Origin: Lentilactobacillus diolivorans DSM 14421
GTDB lineage: Bacteria > Bacillota > Bacilli > Lactobacillales > Lactobacillaceae
Direction of reading: 5' to 3'
DNA length: 42,698 bases
Assembly: GCF_001434255.1 (NCBI RefSeq)
Contig: NZ_AZEY01000053.1
Coordinates: forward strand, 1 to 42,698
Each line of letters starts with the position of its first letter. Position 1 is the first letter of the stretch. This document shows positions 17,402 to 26,237 of the stretch, piece by piece. The position numbers and the translations under genes were made by a program. The notes under the pieces are model-generated. The model was given only the letters and a program-made list of their open reading frames with translations, made no database searches and had not been told where the DNA came from.

Positions 17402-18409
17402 ATGAGATCAACGGATAAAATTTTGGGCGCATTATACGGTCAGGCAATTGGCGACGCCATGGGAATGCCATCTGAGCTTTGGCCAATTCAAACACTCAAA
17501 AAACAGTTTAAGCAACCCATCACTGATTTTCTCGATAGTCCCAAAAATAACGATATTGCCAAGAACTTTAAACGTGGGCAGTACACCGATGATACCAACC
17601 AGGCATTGGCAATTCTTGATTCGTTAATTGAAACAAATTGGCAGCCTTCTGCGGCTAACTTAGTTAAACATATTATGGCTTGGGCAGACAAAGTTGGTGC
17701 ATGGCAATTTAATATTTTAGGACCCAGCAGTAAAGCAGCACTATTAGCTGTGAAGGCTGGTAAAGACCCACGCCCGGTAACGGATAAAGCGTTAACTAAT
17801 GGGGCGGGGATGCGGATTTCGCCGATCGGCACGTTATATGAGCCTGACCAAATTGATGAACTTGTTCAAATGGTTGATCAGGTGACGCGAATTACCCATT
17901 CAAGTGATGTTGCGATTAGTGGGGCTTGCATGATTGCCGGAGCAGTGACGGCTGCGGTGGCCGATTATTCCTGGGATCAAATTATTGATTATGCCTTAAA
18001 AGCAAATGATTTGGGGTTTGAACTTGGCGCGCCAACTTGGTCTGCCCACACCCATGAGCGCCTGCAGATGGCAATTTATACGGCCAATCGGCACATTGAC
18101 AATCAAAGTGGGTTTATGACCCAAATTTATAATTTAATCGGCACTGGGACGTTGATTTCGGAAAGCATTCCCGCGGCGGTGGCCATTGCCTACTTCACTA
18201 AGGATGTTAAAAAATGTGCTTTAATGTGTGCCAATTTAGGCGGTGATACCGATACAATTGGTGCGATGGCAACGGCAATTTGTGGTGCCAAGCAGGGCTA
18301 CCATACAATCAATTCTGATTGGGTTGACTTAATCGATAAACAAAATCCAGATCATGATTTGAAACAATACGCAGAAGTGATTAGTCGATTTCGGGATGGT
18401 TCGGAATAG
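17402..18409 (+). CDS. ADP-ribosylglycohydrolase family protein
   Basis: A 335-residue member of the ADP-ribosylglycohydrolase (DraG/ARH) family. Metal-binding motifs are present: GQAIGDAMGMPSE near the start, YTDDTNQAL (about 58-66) and GGDTDTIGAMATAI near residue 280. Family members cleave N-glycosidic bonds to ribose, removing ADP-ribose from proteins or small molecules. ATG 17402 has AAGGAG upstream. It follows pncB by 17 bp and probably shares its NrtR-controlled transcript. E. coli yegU, of the same family, lies with a transporter (yegT) and a PfkB kinase (yegV), the same three-family set as here. The natural substrate is unknown; a nucleoside is possible. Confidence 0.85.
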   Translation: MRSTDKILGALYGQAIGDAMGMPSELWPIQTLKKQFKQPITDFLDSPKNNDIAKNFKRGQYTDDTNQALAILDSLIETNWQPSAANLVKHIMAWADKVGAWQFNILGPSSKAALLAVKAGKDPRPVTDKALTNGAGMRISPIGTLYEPDQIDELVQMVDQVTRITHSSDVAISGACMIAGAVTAAVADYSWDQIIDYALKANDLGFELGAPTWSAHTHERLQMAIYTANRHIDNQSGFMTQIYNLIGTGTLISESIPAAVAIAYFTKDVKKCALMCANLGGDTDTIGAMATAICGAKQGYHTINSDWVDLIDKQNPDHDLKQYAEVISRFRDGSE

Positions 18410-18487
18410 TGGAAGAACCAGTGGCAGAAATCAGGTATTCTTTAAATTGAATTAGTCAAGGAAGTTGTTTCCCGCCACGGATTTTAG

Positions 18488-18592
18488 AGGCTGAGACAAA
18501 AGTAATTTTATCCAGCCCCGTTTTGTGTAATCACGATTATTACCGAGTGGTAACATGCGCCAAAAGGCAACCGCCTTTCGTCCCACTCTCTA
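18488..18592 (-). repeat. Terminator plus internally deleted hairpin element
   Basis: Read left to right: GGCTGAGACAAAA-GTAA-TTTTATCCAGCC (terminator-type stem), then GTAATCACGATTATTACC (family spacer), then GCCAAAAGGCAAC joined directly to CGCCTTTCGTCCCAC. This is the order of 30796-30975 with the central part of the big hairpin removed. It separates the ADP-ribosylglycohydrolase gene from the permease and may reduce read-through. Confidence 0.7.
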
Positions 18593-18622
18593 ATTAAAAT
18601 AAATCTTAATGAGGTGATCGTC

Positions 18623-19990
18623 TTGGACGACAACGTAATTTAAATTCCGACTGTTGATAAAACACTGACGCCCGGAAAATTATTTTATAATTGGTTTGCT
18701 GCAAATGTTGGCATCATGGGGTTTGTGTTTGGAGCGATGATTGTGAGTTACCACATGTCGTTTTTTCAAGCAATTCTGGCATCTCTGGTCGGGTCGTTGT
18801 CATTTCTGATTCCCGGTTGGGTGGCGATGATTGGCCAACGGGAAGGTGTCACAACGTTTAAGCTGAGCCGAGCTGCGTATGGCAGTCAAGGTAATAAGAT
18901 TCCCAATACTATCGCTTGGCTCAACATGGTTGGCTGGTTGGCAGTGAATGTCATCACGGGATCGTTGCTGTTGGTTTCTTTATTTAAGTTTTTTGGTTTT
19001 ACCAAAAGCAATGTGACGGTTGGTTTCTCGCTTATTATTTTTGGTGGCCTGGTCTTATTTTCCGGGGTTTTAAGTGAGAAAACGTTGGCTAACATTCAAA
19101 CTTGGTTAAGTTGGGTCTTTGGTATTTTAACAATTGTGATATTAGGGCTGTTTTTGGTAAAAGCAAATTGGTCGGCGGCCATTCATTTACCAAGTGGTCA
19201 TTGGGTAACTGGTTTTCTGCCGGCTGTTAGTATTGTTGCGGCCGGATCCGGCATTTCCTGGTCAATGGCAGCAGCTGACTGGGGTGCGTATGTTAAGCCA
19301 ACGACTAAACCGGCTGCTACTTTTTGGAATACGACGTTGGGTGGTGCTGTCCCGTTATTCATTTTAATGGCGGGCGGCGTTGTTTTAAGTACGATTGAAC
19401 CTACGTTAGCCGGCACTGGTGATCCGTTTGGTGTGATGTATGCGGCGCTGCCAAGTTGGATTGGTGCGATTTACTTTGTGGTTGCAGCCGGTGGCCTAAT
19501 TCCACAATGCATTATTTCGTTTAGATCAGCTCGAATTAATTTAGCAACCATTGGTATTAACGTTTCTCAGCGGACTTCGTTGATCTTTCATGGGGCTATT
19601 GTGATATTGATCCCAGTATATGTGTTATTTATTTCGGGTAATTTTTTAGGTAATTTTGAAATTTTTCTGAACTTTCTGGGCATTTGTTTGGCCAGTTGGG
19701 TTGCTATTTTTCTCTGTGATAGCGTGATGTTTCGACAGCGGGGGTATGATATCAAGCTTCTTGACCCTAATTCGCAGTTCAAATACAACTGGGGTGGCAT
19801 TATTTCCTGGATCATTTCAACAATTACTGGATTCTTATTTACGAATAATGCCATTTGGAATGGTCCATTTGCTTATGGCATTTTTCGGAATAATAGTTTG
19901 GGTGTCTTTGTTGCAGCGGTTTTGGCAATTGGGTCAATGCTGATCGTCAAAATCGCACGGATTCAGCGAAAAAGTGGGGTAACACGATGA
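18623..19990 (+). pseudogene. NCS1 family permease with in-frame stop at codon 7
   Basis: A polytopic permease of the NCS1 (nucleobase:cation symporter-1) family; about 424 residues are open from ATG 18716. The coding frame clearly continues upstream (IPTVDKTLTPGKLFYNWFAANVGIMGF) to TTG 18623, which has a good GAGGTGATC site, but codon 7 (18641-18643) is TAA. CAA or GAA would restore the frame. Starting at ATG 18716 would lose the conserved N-terminal lead into the first membrane helix and has no ribosome site. The gene is therefore broken, translated by readthrough or re-initiation, or affected by a sequencing error. The rest shows no damage. It overlaps the kinase gene by 4 bp. Likely cargo is a nucleobase or nucleoside-like compound. 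Confidence 0.75.
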
Positions 19991-20871
19991 GTCGATCATT
20001 GATCATTGGCGCGGCGTTTGTGGACATTGTGCTCGAATTACCAAAGCTGCCTTCATCTGGTCAGGACGTGACTGCTAATTTCCGAAAGTATAACATTGGT
20101 GGTTCGGCCTTTAATGTTTATGGGGCACTCCAGTATGCTGAACAGCCTGCTGATTTATTTGTACCGGTGGGGAATGGCCAATATGCTGATATGGTTCGGG
20201 CTCAAATGCAGCGGGCAAAGATTTCTGAAAAATTATCCATTTCAACTGGTGATAATGGCTGGGATTTGTCATTTGTTGAGCCCAACGGTGAGCGAACTTT
20301 TGTGACGATTCAAGGGGTCGAGCAGCAGTGGCGACCAGAGTGGTTTGATAATATTAACGTGAAAGACTACCAATATTTTTATTTAAGCGGTTATGAAATG
20401 GAAGACCCCAAAACAGCAAATGTGATTCTAGATGGACTAGCAAATCGTCGATCAGATTCTTACCTGTTATTTGACGTTTCGCCGCGAGTATCCTATCTCT
20501 CACCGAAAATTATGGCACGATTATTGACGCAACACGTGATTGTTCATGCGAATCAGGATGAAGTTGGTGAACTCTTGGGAAATGGGAGTAATCTGGCAGG
20601 CAAAATTACTCAGGTTAATCAACGAACGAACGCGCCGGTATTAGTGACACTGGGTGAAGCCGGTACGTTATATTATCATGATGGCAAGCAGGAAAAAATA
20701 ACCGCTGAGAAAAACCGAGTTGTTAACACAATTGGTGCTGGTGATACTTATTGTGGCGGAATCATTGCTGGGCTGAGCCAGGGAATGTCAATGATTGATG
20801 CCATTAAATTTGGAACCCATCTGGCCTCGTTGGTTGTTGGTCAGGAAACGAGTAGTTTAATTAATCACTGA
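19987..20871 (+). CDS. PfkB family sugar/nucleoside kinase (ribokinase-like)
   Basis: A 294-residue ribokinase-fold kinase. The N-terminal substrate motif IGGSAFNVYGAL is at residues 37-48 and the C-terminal anion-hole/catalytic motif VNTIGAGDTYCGG at 246-258 has base Asp253. ATG overlaps the stop of the permease gene (ATGA), indicating translational coupling. In the PfkB family substrates are sugars or nucleosides; with an ADP-ribosylglycohydrolase and a permease next door, ribose or a riboside is a reasonable guess. A terminator follows. Confidence 0.85.
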   Translation: MSRSLIIGAAFVDIVLELPKLPSSGQDVTANFRKYNIGGSAFNVYGALQYAEQPADLFVPVGNGQYADMVRAQMQRAKISEKLSISTGDNGWDLSFVEPNGERTFVTIQGVEQQWRPEWFDNINVKDYQYFYLSGYEMEDPKTANVILDGLANRRSDSYLLFDVSPRVSYLSPKIMARLLTQHVIVHANQDEVGELLGNGSNLAGKITQVNQRTNAPVLVTLGEAGTLYYHDGKQEKITAEKNRVVNTIGAGDTYCGGIIAGLSQGMSMIDAIKFGTHLASLVVGQETSSLINH

Positions 20872-20883
20872 GTTAATGCTTGG

Positions 20884-20918
20884 AGTCGGAGTAAGATCAT
20901 TTTGCCCCGACTTTTTTG
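20884..20918 (+). terminator. Intrinsic terminator after the PfkB kinase
   Basis: AGTCGG...CCGACT stem followed by TTTTTT, ending the permease-kinase transcript. Confidence 0.75.
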
Positions 20919-21053
20919 TGCTTTGAAGGATGGTTTGGGATGGCAGGTTTTGGTTCCTTACATATTAGTGAGCAGAGTGATATGACTGGGTAGAAAGCTG
21001 TCTTTTGCGTCACTGCGACTTCTGTAGTTTCTTTTAAGTTGGTTTTCTAAGAG

Positions 21054-21081
21054 TTGTCAGTTACACTAGAAAGTGTAAAAT
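21054..21081 (+). promoter_or_regulatory. Promoter of the response-regulator gene with inverted repeat
   Basis: TTGTCA (21054-21059), 16-nt spacer, TAAAAT (21076-21081). The spacer and -10 carry a perfect inverted repeat TTACACT-AGAA-AGTGTAA (21061-21078), a likely operator, perhaps for the regulator's own autocontrol. Confidence 0.6.
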
Positions 21082-21155
21082 CAGTGTTGAACGACAAATT
21101 TAACGGTAAATGATAACTTATAACAATAACAATTTAAAAATAATGAGGTTGATTA

Positions 21156-21848
21156 ATGATGAAAATTTTAGTTGTCGACGATGATAAAGAGATTGCTCAA
21201 CTGCTTGAAATTTATATTCGAAATGAAGGTTACGAACCAGTTTCAGCATATAGTGGCCAAGAAGCATTATCCAAGTTGCGGACTGAGTCTGATATTGGCT
21301 TAATGATTTTGGACATTATGATGCCGGGAATGAATGGTATTGAAGTGATTAAAGAGGTTCGTAAAGATTCCCAAATTCCAATTATTATTTTATCCGCGAA
21401 GACTGAAGATATGGATAAAATTCAGGGACTGATTAGCGGTGCCGATGACTATGTGACTAAGCCATTTAACCCGCTTGAGGTGATGGCGCGAGTTAAGTCG
21501 CTTTTACGACGGACTGAGGAACATGTTAAAAATGATACCCCGGATGTTTTGGATATTGGACCTTTAACAATCAATAAGGATTCACACGAAGTCAAAACAA
21601 TCACTGGCACGCCTATTCAGCTGACGGCTTTGGAATTTGGGATCCTGTACCTGTTGGCAAGTCATCCTAACCGGGTCTTTTCGGCGGATGAAATTTTCGA
21701 GCGAGTATGGCGTCAAGAGAGTATTGTCTCGGCTAAAACAGTCATGGTTCATGTGAGCCATTTGAGAGATAAGATTGAGGACGCCACAAACGGTGAAAAG
21801 GTAATCCAAACGGTGTGGGGCGTCGGGTATAAGATTGAGAGCCATTAG
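21156..21848 (+). CDS. OmpR-family response regulator (VanR-like)
   Basis: A 230-residue two-component regulator: receiver domain with acidic pocket DDD (8-10), phosphoacceptor Asp53 in LDIMMPG and Lys in TKPFNP, then a winged-helix DNA-binding domain (LTALEFGILYLLASHPNRVF to VWGVGYKI). The best resemblance is to VanR-type regulators. GAGGTT precedes ATG 21156; ATG 21159 is also possible. The partner kinase lies 526 bp downstream, beyond a repeat array. A D-Ala-D-Ala carboxypeptidase after the kinase suggests a cell-wall stimulus or target. Confidence 0.92.
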   Translation: MMKILVVDDDKEIAQLLEIYIRNEGYEPVSAYSGQEALSKLRTESDIGLMILDIMMPGMNGIEVIKEVRKDSQIPIIILSAKTEDMDKIQGLISGADDYVTKPFNPLEVMARVKSLLRRTEEHVKNDTPDVLDIGPLTINKDSHEVKTITGTPIQLTALEFGILYLLASHPNRVFSADEIFERVWRQESIVSAKTVMVHVSHLRDKIEDATNGEKVIQTVWGVGYKIESH

Positions 21849-21854
21849 AACAGA

Positions 21855-22252
21855 GTGTGCCAGAAAGCGGTTAGATCCCAGAATATAAGCACCCTAAGCC
21901 CAATATTCCGGGCTTGAATATTGGGCTTAGGGTGCTTATATGGCCGGGATCTGCTTTCTGGCACACGTTTCGGCACGGTAGCCAGCCAAAAAAGAAATAT
22001 TCCGGGCTTGAATATTGGGCTTAAGGTGCTTATATGGCCGGGATCTGCTTCTTAAAGCACGTTTCGGCACGGTAGCCAGCCAAAAAAGAAATATTCCGGG
22101 CTTGAATATTGGGCTTAAGGTGCTTATATGGCCGGGATCTGCTTTCTGGCACACGTTTCGGCTAGGTAGCCAGTCCAAAAAGGAAATATTCCGGGCTTGA
22201 ATATTAGGCTTAGGGTGCTTATATGGCCGGGATCTGCTTTCTGGTAAACCAC
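21855..22252 (+). repeat. Hairpin repeat array between response regulator and kinase
   Basis: A full 112-nt hairpin (21855-21966) starts 7 bp after the regulator's stop: outer arms GTGTGCCAGAAAGC and GCTTTCTGGCACAC, bulge GGTTA, stem GATCCC/GGGATC, loop AGA/GGCC, perfect apical stem with loop CGGGCTT. Three right-half units follow; the motif ATATTCCGGGCTTGAATATT starts at 21903, 21997, 22091 and 22186 (period 94-95 bp). The ten variable bases before CACGTTTCGGC differ in the second unit. The 22253-22374 remainder is the leader of the kinase gene; no clear promoter is seen. Confidence 0.9.
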
Positions 22253-22374
22253 TTAAACAAGTTATAGTCATTTATTTCGAAAGGGATCAATTCACCAACC
22301 TATTGTCATACTAAGTTGGCAAGAATTGGTATGTTTCATTGTTGTCAATTTTATTTGAAGGAAGAGGGACCATC

Positions 22375-23544
22375 TTGAAGTTAACCGGCCGTGAAAAAAC
22401 AGAATTGTTTCTTGAAGGAATTGTAACGGTCATCCTGCTCTTGTTGCTAAATCTGTCGATTATCATTCTGATTAACCAGTCAATCCAAACAAATCCGGGC
22501 CTCCGGGATGGCATTTTCATTATTAAACGATCGATCTTAATTGGACCTGATCACTTTCATCTTTGGAGCTGGGAGAACATTTTTATTACATTAATGCTGG
22601 TCTTTGACGCCGCGGTTGTTTATTGGCGTCTTATTCGGCGTTACCATCAAATGCAGCTGCGCCATATTATTAGTGAACTTCATTATATTGCGAATGGGCA
22701 TTTGGATCACCGAATTGGCTTCAAGTTGAAAGGAAATACCCAGTCGGTTGTTGAGAGTATCAATGCGTTGGTTGATAGTGTCATTAAATCAATGGATGAA
22801 GAGCGGGCAATTGAAAATTCGAAGGATGAGCTGATTACTAACGTCAGTCATGATCTACGAACGCCATTAACTTCTATTTTGGGCTATCTGGGATTGATCC
22901 AGGACAAGCAGTATCATAGTCAGGAAGACCTGTTAAAATATACAGAAGTTGCCTATTTAAAAGCTAAGCAGATGAAATCACTGGTTGACAATCTGTTTGA
23001 GTATACCAAGGTTAAACAAACCGGGACCCCGTTATCAATTAATCGAATTGATTTAAATCAGATGATGGAACAATTAGTTGCAAGTTTTGAATTGGAAGCC
23101 AAAAAAGTGGGCTTGACCATTTCTGCCAAAGATACTGATCAGCCATTATATATTGAAGCAGATGCTGAAAAGCTTGGTCGGGTTTTTAATAATTTAATTT
23201 CCAACGCGATCAAGTATGGGAAGGATGGCAAGCACATTTATTTGGATGCGCAAACCGGCCAACCTGGAGAAGTCATCATTCATGTTTCTAACGACGGGTC
23301 GCAGATCCCTCAGAAATCTTTAGATCAAATCTTTGAACGCTTTTACCGCGTCGAAGCTTCTCGCAATAAAGATACTGGTGGTTCTGGCTTAGGCTTAGCG
23401 ATTGCCCAGAGTATTATCGATTTGCATGGGGGTTATATCAGTGTTAGTTCCGATGAAAGATTGACGACGTTTTCTATTCATCTCCCCGTTAAACACGGTG
23501 ATCGACTGACCAAGAAAGATCAAGCACCTAAAACTACCAATTAG
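22375..23544 (+). CDS. Sensor histidine kinase (VanS-like)
   Basis: A 389-residue membrane kinase. Two membrane helices (about 13-35 and 69-84) flank a short extracellular loop of some 30 residues, followed by a HAMP-like linker, the HisKA motif VSHDLRTPLTS with His159, and the HATPase boxes NNLISNAIKYG, FERFYRVEASR and GGSGLGLAIAQ. TTG 22375 is preceded by AAGGAAGAGGG, better supported than the TTG twelve codons upstream. The small external loop suggests sensing at the membrane. It is followed 11 bp later by the carboxypeptidase gene, so these two are probably cotranscribed. Confidence 0.9.
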   Translation: MKLTGREKTELFLEGIVTVILLLLLNLSIIILINQSIQTNPGLRDGIFIIKRSILIGPDHFHLWSWENIFITLMLVFDAAVVYWRLIRRYHQMQLRHIISELHYIANGHLDHRIGFKLKGNTQSVVESINALVDSVIKSMDEERAIENSKDELITNVSHDLRTPLTSILGYLGLIQDKQYHSQEDLLKYTEVAYLKAKQMKSLVDNLFEYTKVKQTGTPLSINRIDLNQMMEQLVASFELEAKKVGLTISAKDTDQPLYIEADAEKLGRVFNNLISNAIKYGKDGKHIYLDAQTGQPGEVIIHVSNDGSQIPQKSLDQIFERFYRVEASRNKDTGGSGLGLAIAQSIIDLHGGYISVSSDERLTTFSIHLPVKHGDRLTKKDQAPKTTN

Positions 23545-23555
23545 AAGGGATCTCT

Positions 23556-24821
23556 ATGAAGTCCAAGCTTAAATTACTTCTCGTTGCAATTGCATTATTT
23601 GCGTTACCATTAAGTACCCAGCCTTATGTTAGTGCCAGCACGGTTGAAACAGCTCAGCCCAAAATTTATGCAAAGGCAGCGATTGCCGTTGATGCTAATA
23701 CGGGGCAAATCTTATATCAGAAGAATGCTAACCAACCGTTGGCAATTGCTTCAATTTCCAAGTTGATGACGATCTATATTGTGCATCAACAAATTAGCCA
23801 GGGAAAACTATCTTGGAATGATCATGTGAAGATAACCCCGGCAGTGGCTAAACTTAGTACAGCGTCTGGATTGACTAATGTGCCATTGAAATCTGGTCAT
23901 TCTTATTCAGTACGTGCGTTAGTTAATGCTACTTTAGTTGCTTCTGCGAATGCGGCAGCGATTGCGTTGGGTCAAGAAGTTTCCGGAAGTTCAAGCCAAT
24001 TTGCCGCTAAAATGAATCAAACGGCCAAAAAATTGGGGATTACCGATGCTAAATTTTACAACGCCTCCGGGTTAACGAATAAATTGACGGGTGGGTTAGC
24101 CTTGAAAGGGGTTAATGCCAACGCTGAAAATGAATTATCAGCCAGTGACGTTGCACTATTAGCCAGTCGGTTGTTGAAACGTTTTCCTAAAGTAACTCAA
24201 ATTACCAGCCAAGCACAGTCTTCGTTTTATGGGACGGCAATTAGTGGGCACAATGAACTACTAGGCAACAAGCAAATTGCACGTGGCGCGGTCGTTGACG
24301 GACTAAAAACCGGGACTTCTGATAAGGCCGGTGCTTGCTTTGTGGGTTCGGCTACCCGTCAACACCATCGAATTATTACAGTTGTTTTGGGAACGCGTAA
24401 CGATAGTGCCACGGATCCAGCTCGATTTATCCAAACAGCTAAATTAATGAAATTTGTTTTCACAAAGCAACATCCAATTATTGTTTCAAAAAATAGTCAG
24501 GTCAAAGGCGTTCATCTGGCAAAGGTACCTGACGGGAAACAAACCAGTGTTGATGTGGTGAACCAAAAGAAAACGTGGGTTTGGGCACCTAAGGCCATTT
24601 CTCGAAAGCAAATTACGGCCAAATATTTGCATCATCCTAAAAAAATTGCCGCACCTGCTAAGAAGAATACGAGTGCTGGGACTGCAAGACTCCTTGCTAA
24701 TGGTCAGGCGCCAAAGTACTTAGCTACTTATCAGGGGACAATTAAATTGTTCACAAACAAGTCGGTAAAGAAGGCCAATCCGTTTGTTCTCCTATGGCGA
24801 GCAATTTTGCGGCTCTTTTGA
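23556..24821 (+). CDS. dacA: D-alanyl-D-alanine carboxypeptidase (S11, DacA-type PBP)
   Basis: A 421-residue penicillin-binding protein that trims the terminal D-Ala from peptidoglycan pentapeptides. Signal peptide at 1-28 (VSAS), active-site SxxK at Ser66-Lys69 (SISK), SxN at 130-132 (SAN) and KTG at 251-253. The C-terminus (NPFVLLWRAILRLF) is an amphipathic or membrane anchor. The ATG has AGAAGGGA upstream. Position directly behind a VanRS-like pair parallels VanY/VanX contexts and suggests the kinase-regulator pair monitors or controls D-Ala-D-Ala processing; this is inference. Confidence 0.92.
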   Translation: MKSKLKLLLVAIALFALPLSTQPYVSASTVETAQPKIYAKAAIAVDANTGQILYQKNANQPLAIASISKLMTIYIVHQQISQGKLSWNDHVKITPAVAKLSTASGLTNVPLKSGHSYSVRALVNATLVASANAAAIALGQEVSGSSSQFAAKMNQTAKKLGITDAKFYNASGLTNKLTGGLALKGVNANAENELSASDVALLASRLLKRFPKVTQITSQAQSSFYGTAISGHNELLGNKQIARGAVVDGLKTGTSDKAGACFVGSATRQHHRIITVVLGTRNDSATDPARFIQTAKLMKFVFTKQHPIIVSKNSQVKGVHLAKVPDGKQTSVDVVNQKKTWVWAPKAISRKQITAKYLHHPKKIAAPAKKNTSAGTARLLANGQAPKYLATYQGTIKLFTNKSVKKANPFVLLWRAILRLF

Positions 24822-24900
24822 AAATGAATTGCCGTAAAAGTGTTTATTAATTGTTCAATATCCCATATAATTGAACTTGAATTGTGTTTACATTATTTTT

Positions 24901-24987
24901 ACATTGAAATGTGATGTGTGTCGAAAAGTTACATAACTGAGATTTTGAGTAGAATAATTGACTAAATTTAGTTAGGTGGCATAAATT
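24901..24987 (+). promoter_or_regulatory. Probable azlCD promoter and upstream palindrome
   Basis: TTGACT (24958-24963), 18-nt spacer, TAAATT (24982-24987). Fifty bases upstream is the palindrome ACATTGAAATGT (24901-24912), a possible operator. A similar ACATT-GCA-AATGT is found upstream of the S53 protease gene near 39980. Confidence 0.5.
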
Positions 24988-25056
24988 GTCGGGCGCGGAG
25001 CATTTAAGGAAACAGTTAAATCTGAATTTAAAGGTTTTTAAATGGAGGAAATCTTT

Positions 25057-25845
25057 TTGGGTAGAAATGCTGCAAGAATTGATAAGGATGCGCCGTATTG
25101 GAAAAAGATTTTAGACGCATCGTTACCAGTAGACTTGAGTTATATTCCAATCGGTTTGGCGTGTGGGATTTTATTGCATGCTTCGGGATTTAATGTTTGG
25201 ACAACGTTGATGGTGTCAATCATGGTCTTTTCAGGTGGTGCGCAGTTTTTAATTGCTTCACTACTGGCGACTAATTCACCAATGTTATCGGTTATCCTGA
25301 TGTTGTTTTTTCTTGAGTTGAGGTATGCGTTACTGGGATCGAGTCTTTCCAAATACTTACATGGGCAGTCGCTAGGCTTTACAGCGATATTTGCGGCGTC
25401 AATGAATGACGAAAATTACGCCTTAAACTATCTGAAGTTTTCAACCGATAAAAAGTTCACGCCCAAAGATGCTTTGAACGTCGAACACACAACTTTGTTA
25501 TTTTGGACGGTTAGCAACCTGATCGGGAGTTTAATTGGCAGTGCCATTAATATTGATTTAACGATTGTCCATTTTGCCTTGACCGCATTGTTTTTATACA
25601 TGATTGTGATGCAGTCAAAGAACGGTTTAATTATTGTAATCTGTGTTTTATCCGGCTTCTTGGCGGCTTTTTTCATGGTTCTTACCAAATCAACGCTTGG
25701 ATTGGTTATTTCGACTGTAGTCGCCTCTTTCATTGGATTTGCGGTGGAAGCTACAATCCGAAAGTTCGATCCAAAGAGTGGTTGGCTCAGGTCAATTAAA
25801 AACCTTGCTGGTGGGCCTGATGAAGACATTAATGACGAGGAGTAG
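25057..25845 (+). CDS. azlC: AzlC family branched-chain amino acid exporter, large subunit
   Basis: A 262-residue membrane protein of the AzlC family, which with AzlD exports branched-chain amino acids and analogues. Typical segments: SYIPIGLACGILLHASGF, VFSGGAQFLIASLLA, ELRYALLGSSLSKYL. TTG 25057 is chosen because GGAGGAA precedes it by eight bases; an ATG five codons upstream overlaps that site. It ends 5 bp before azlD, the usual paired arrangement. Confidence 0.9.
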   Translation: MGRNAARIDKDAPYWKKILDASLPVDLSYIPIGLACGILLHASGFNVWTTLMVSIMVFSGGAQFLIASLLATNSPMLSVILMLFFLELRYALLGSSLSKYLHGQSLGFTAIFAASMNDENYALNYLKFSTDKKFTPKDALNVEHTTLLFWTVSNLIGSLIGSAINIDLTIVHFALTALFLYMIVMQSKNGLIIVICVLSGFLAAFFMVLTKSTLGLVISTVVASFIGFAVEATIRKFDPKSGWLRSIKNLAGGPDEDINDEE

Positions 25846-25850
25846 GATTT

Positions 25851-26180
25851 ATGGAATGGAACACGACACAACATGTTTGGCTGATATTAGCGTGTTTTTG
25901 CGTGGCGTTTGCACCACGTTTGATCCCGTTACTATTTTTTCGTACTCGAAAAATACCTGACTGGTTCAATGAATGGATGAGGTATGTGCCCATTTCATTA
26001 TTCACGGCACTGGTTGTTAAGGATCTTTTCATTTCGCCAGATTATGCAGTGACTTTCAGTCGAATCCCAGAAATGGTGGCCGCTGTTATTGTGATCGGCA
26101 TTGCCTTTTGGACACGCTCGATGGCAATTTCGGTTGTCCTTGGACTGGCTGCTGTCTTTATGTTGGCGCTGTTTTTGTAG
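25851..26180 (+). CDS. azlD: AzlD family branched-chain amino acid exporter, small subunit
   Basis: A 109-residue protein with three or four hydrophobic helices and the AzlD signature FAPRLIPLLFF followed by WMRYVPISLFTALVVKDLF. GAGGAG precedes the ATG. It is the small partner of AzlC directly upstream; both are needed for transport in characterised systems. Confidence 0.9.
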   Translation: MEWNTTQHVWLILACFCVAFAPRLIPLLFFRTRKIPDWFNEWMRYVPISLFTALVVKDLFISPDYAVTFSRIPEMVAAVIVIGIAFWTRSMAISVVLGLAAVFMLALFL

Positions 26181-26237
26181 TCAATATTAGGTGATTATTT
26201 TAGATTAACATTTAAAATTAAATAAAAATTGTGATGG

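Noticed and set aside
21903-22252. CRISPR array (regular 94-bp period)
   Set aside because: Units are near-identical throughout and contain hairpin halves, not short repeats with unique spacers; no cas genes.
21936-22271. Open frame on the minus strand across the array
   Set aside because: Same reason: a repeat artefact, as are frames in the 27268-27555 and 42323-42655 arrays.
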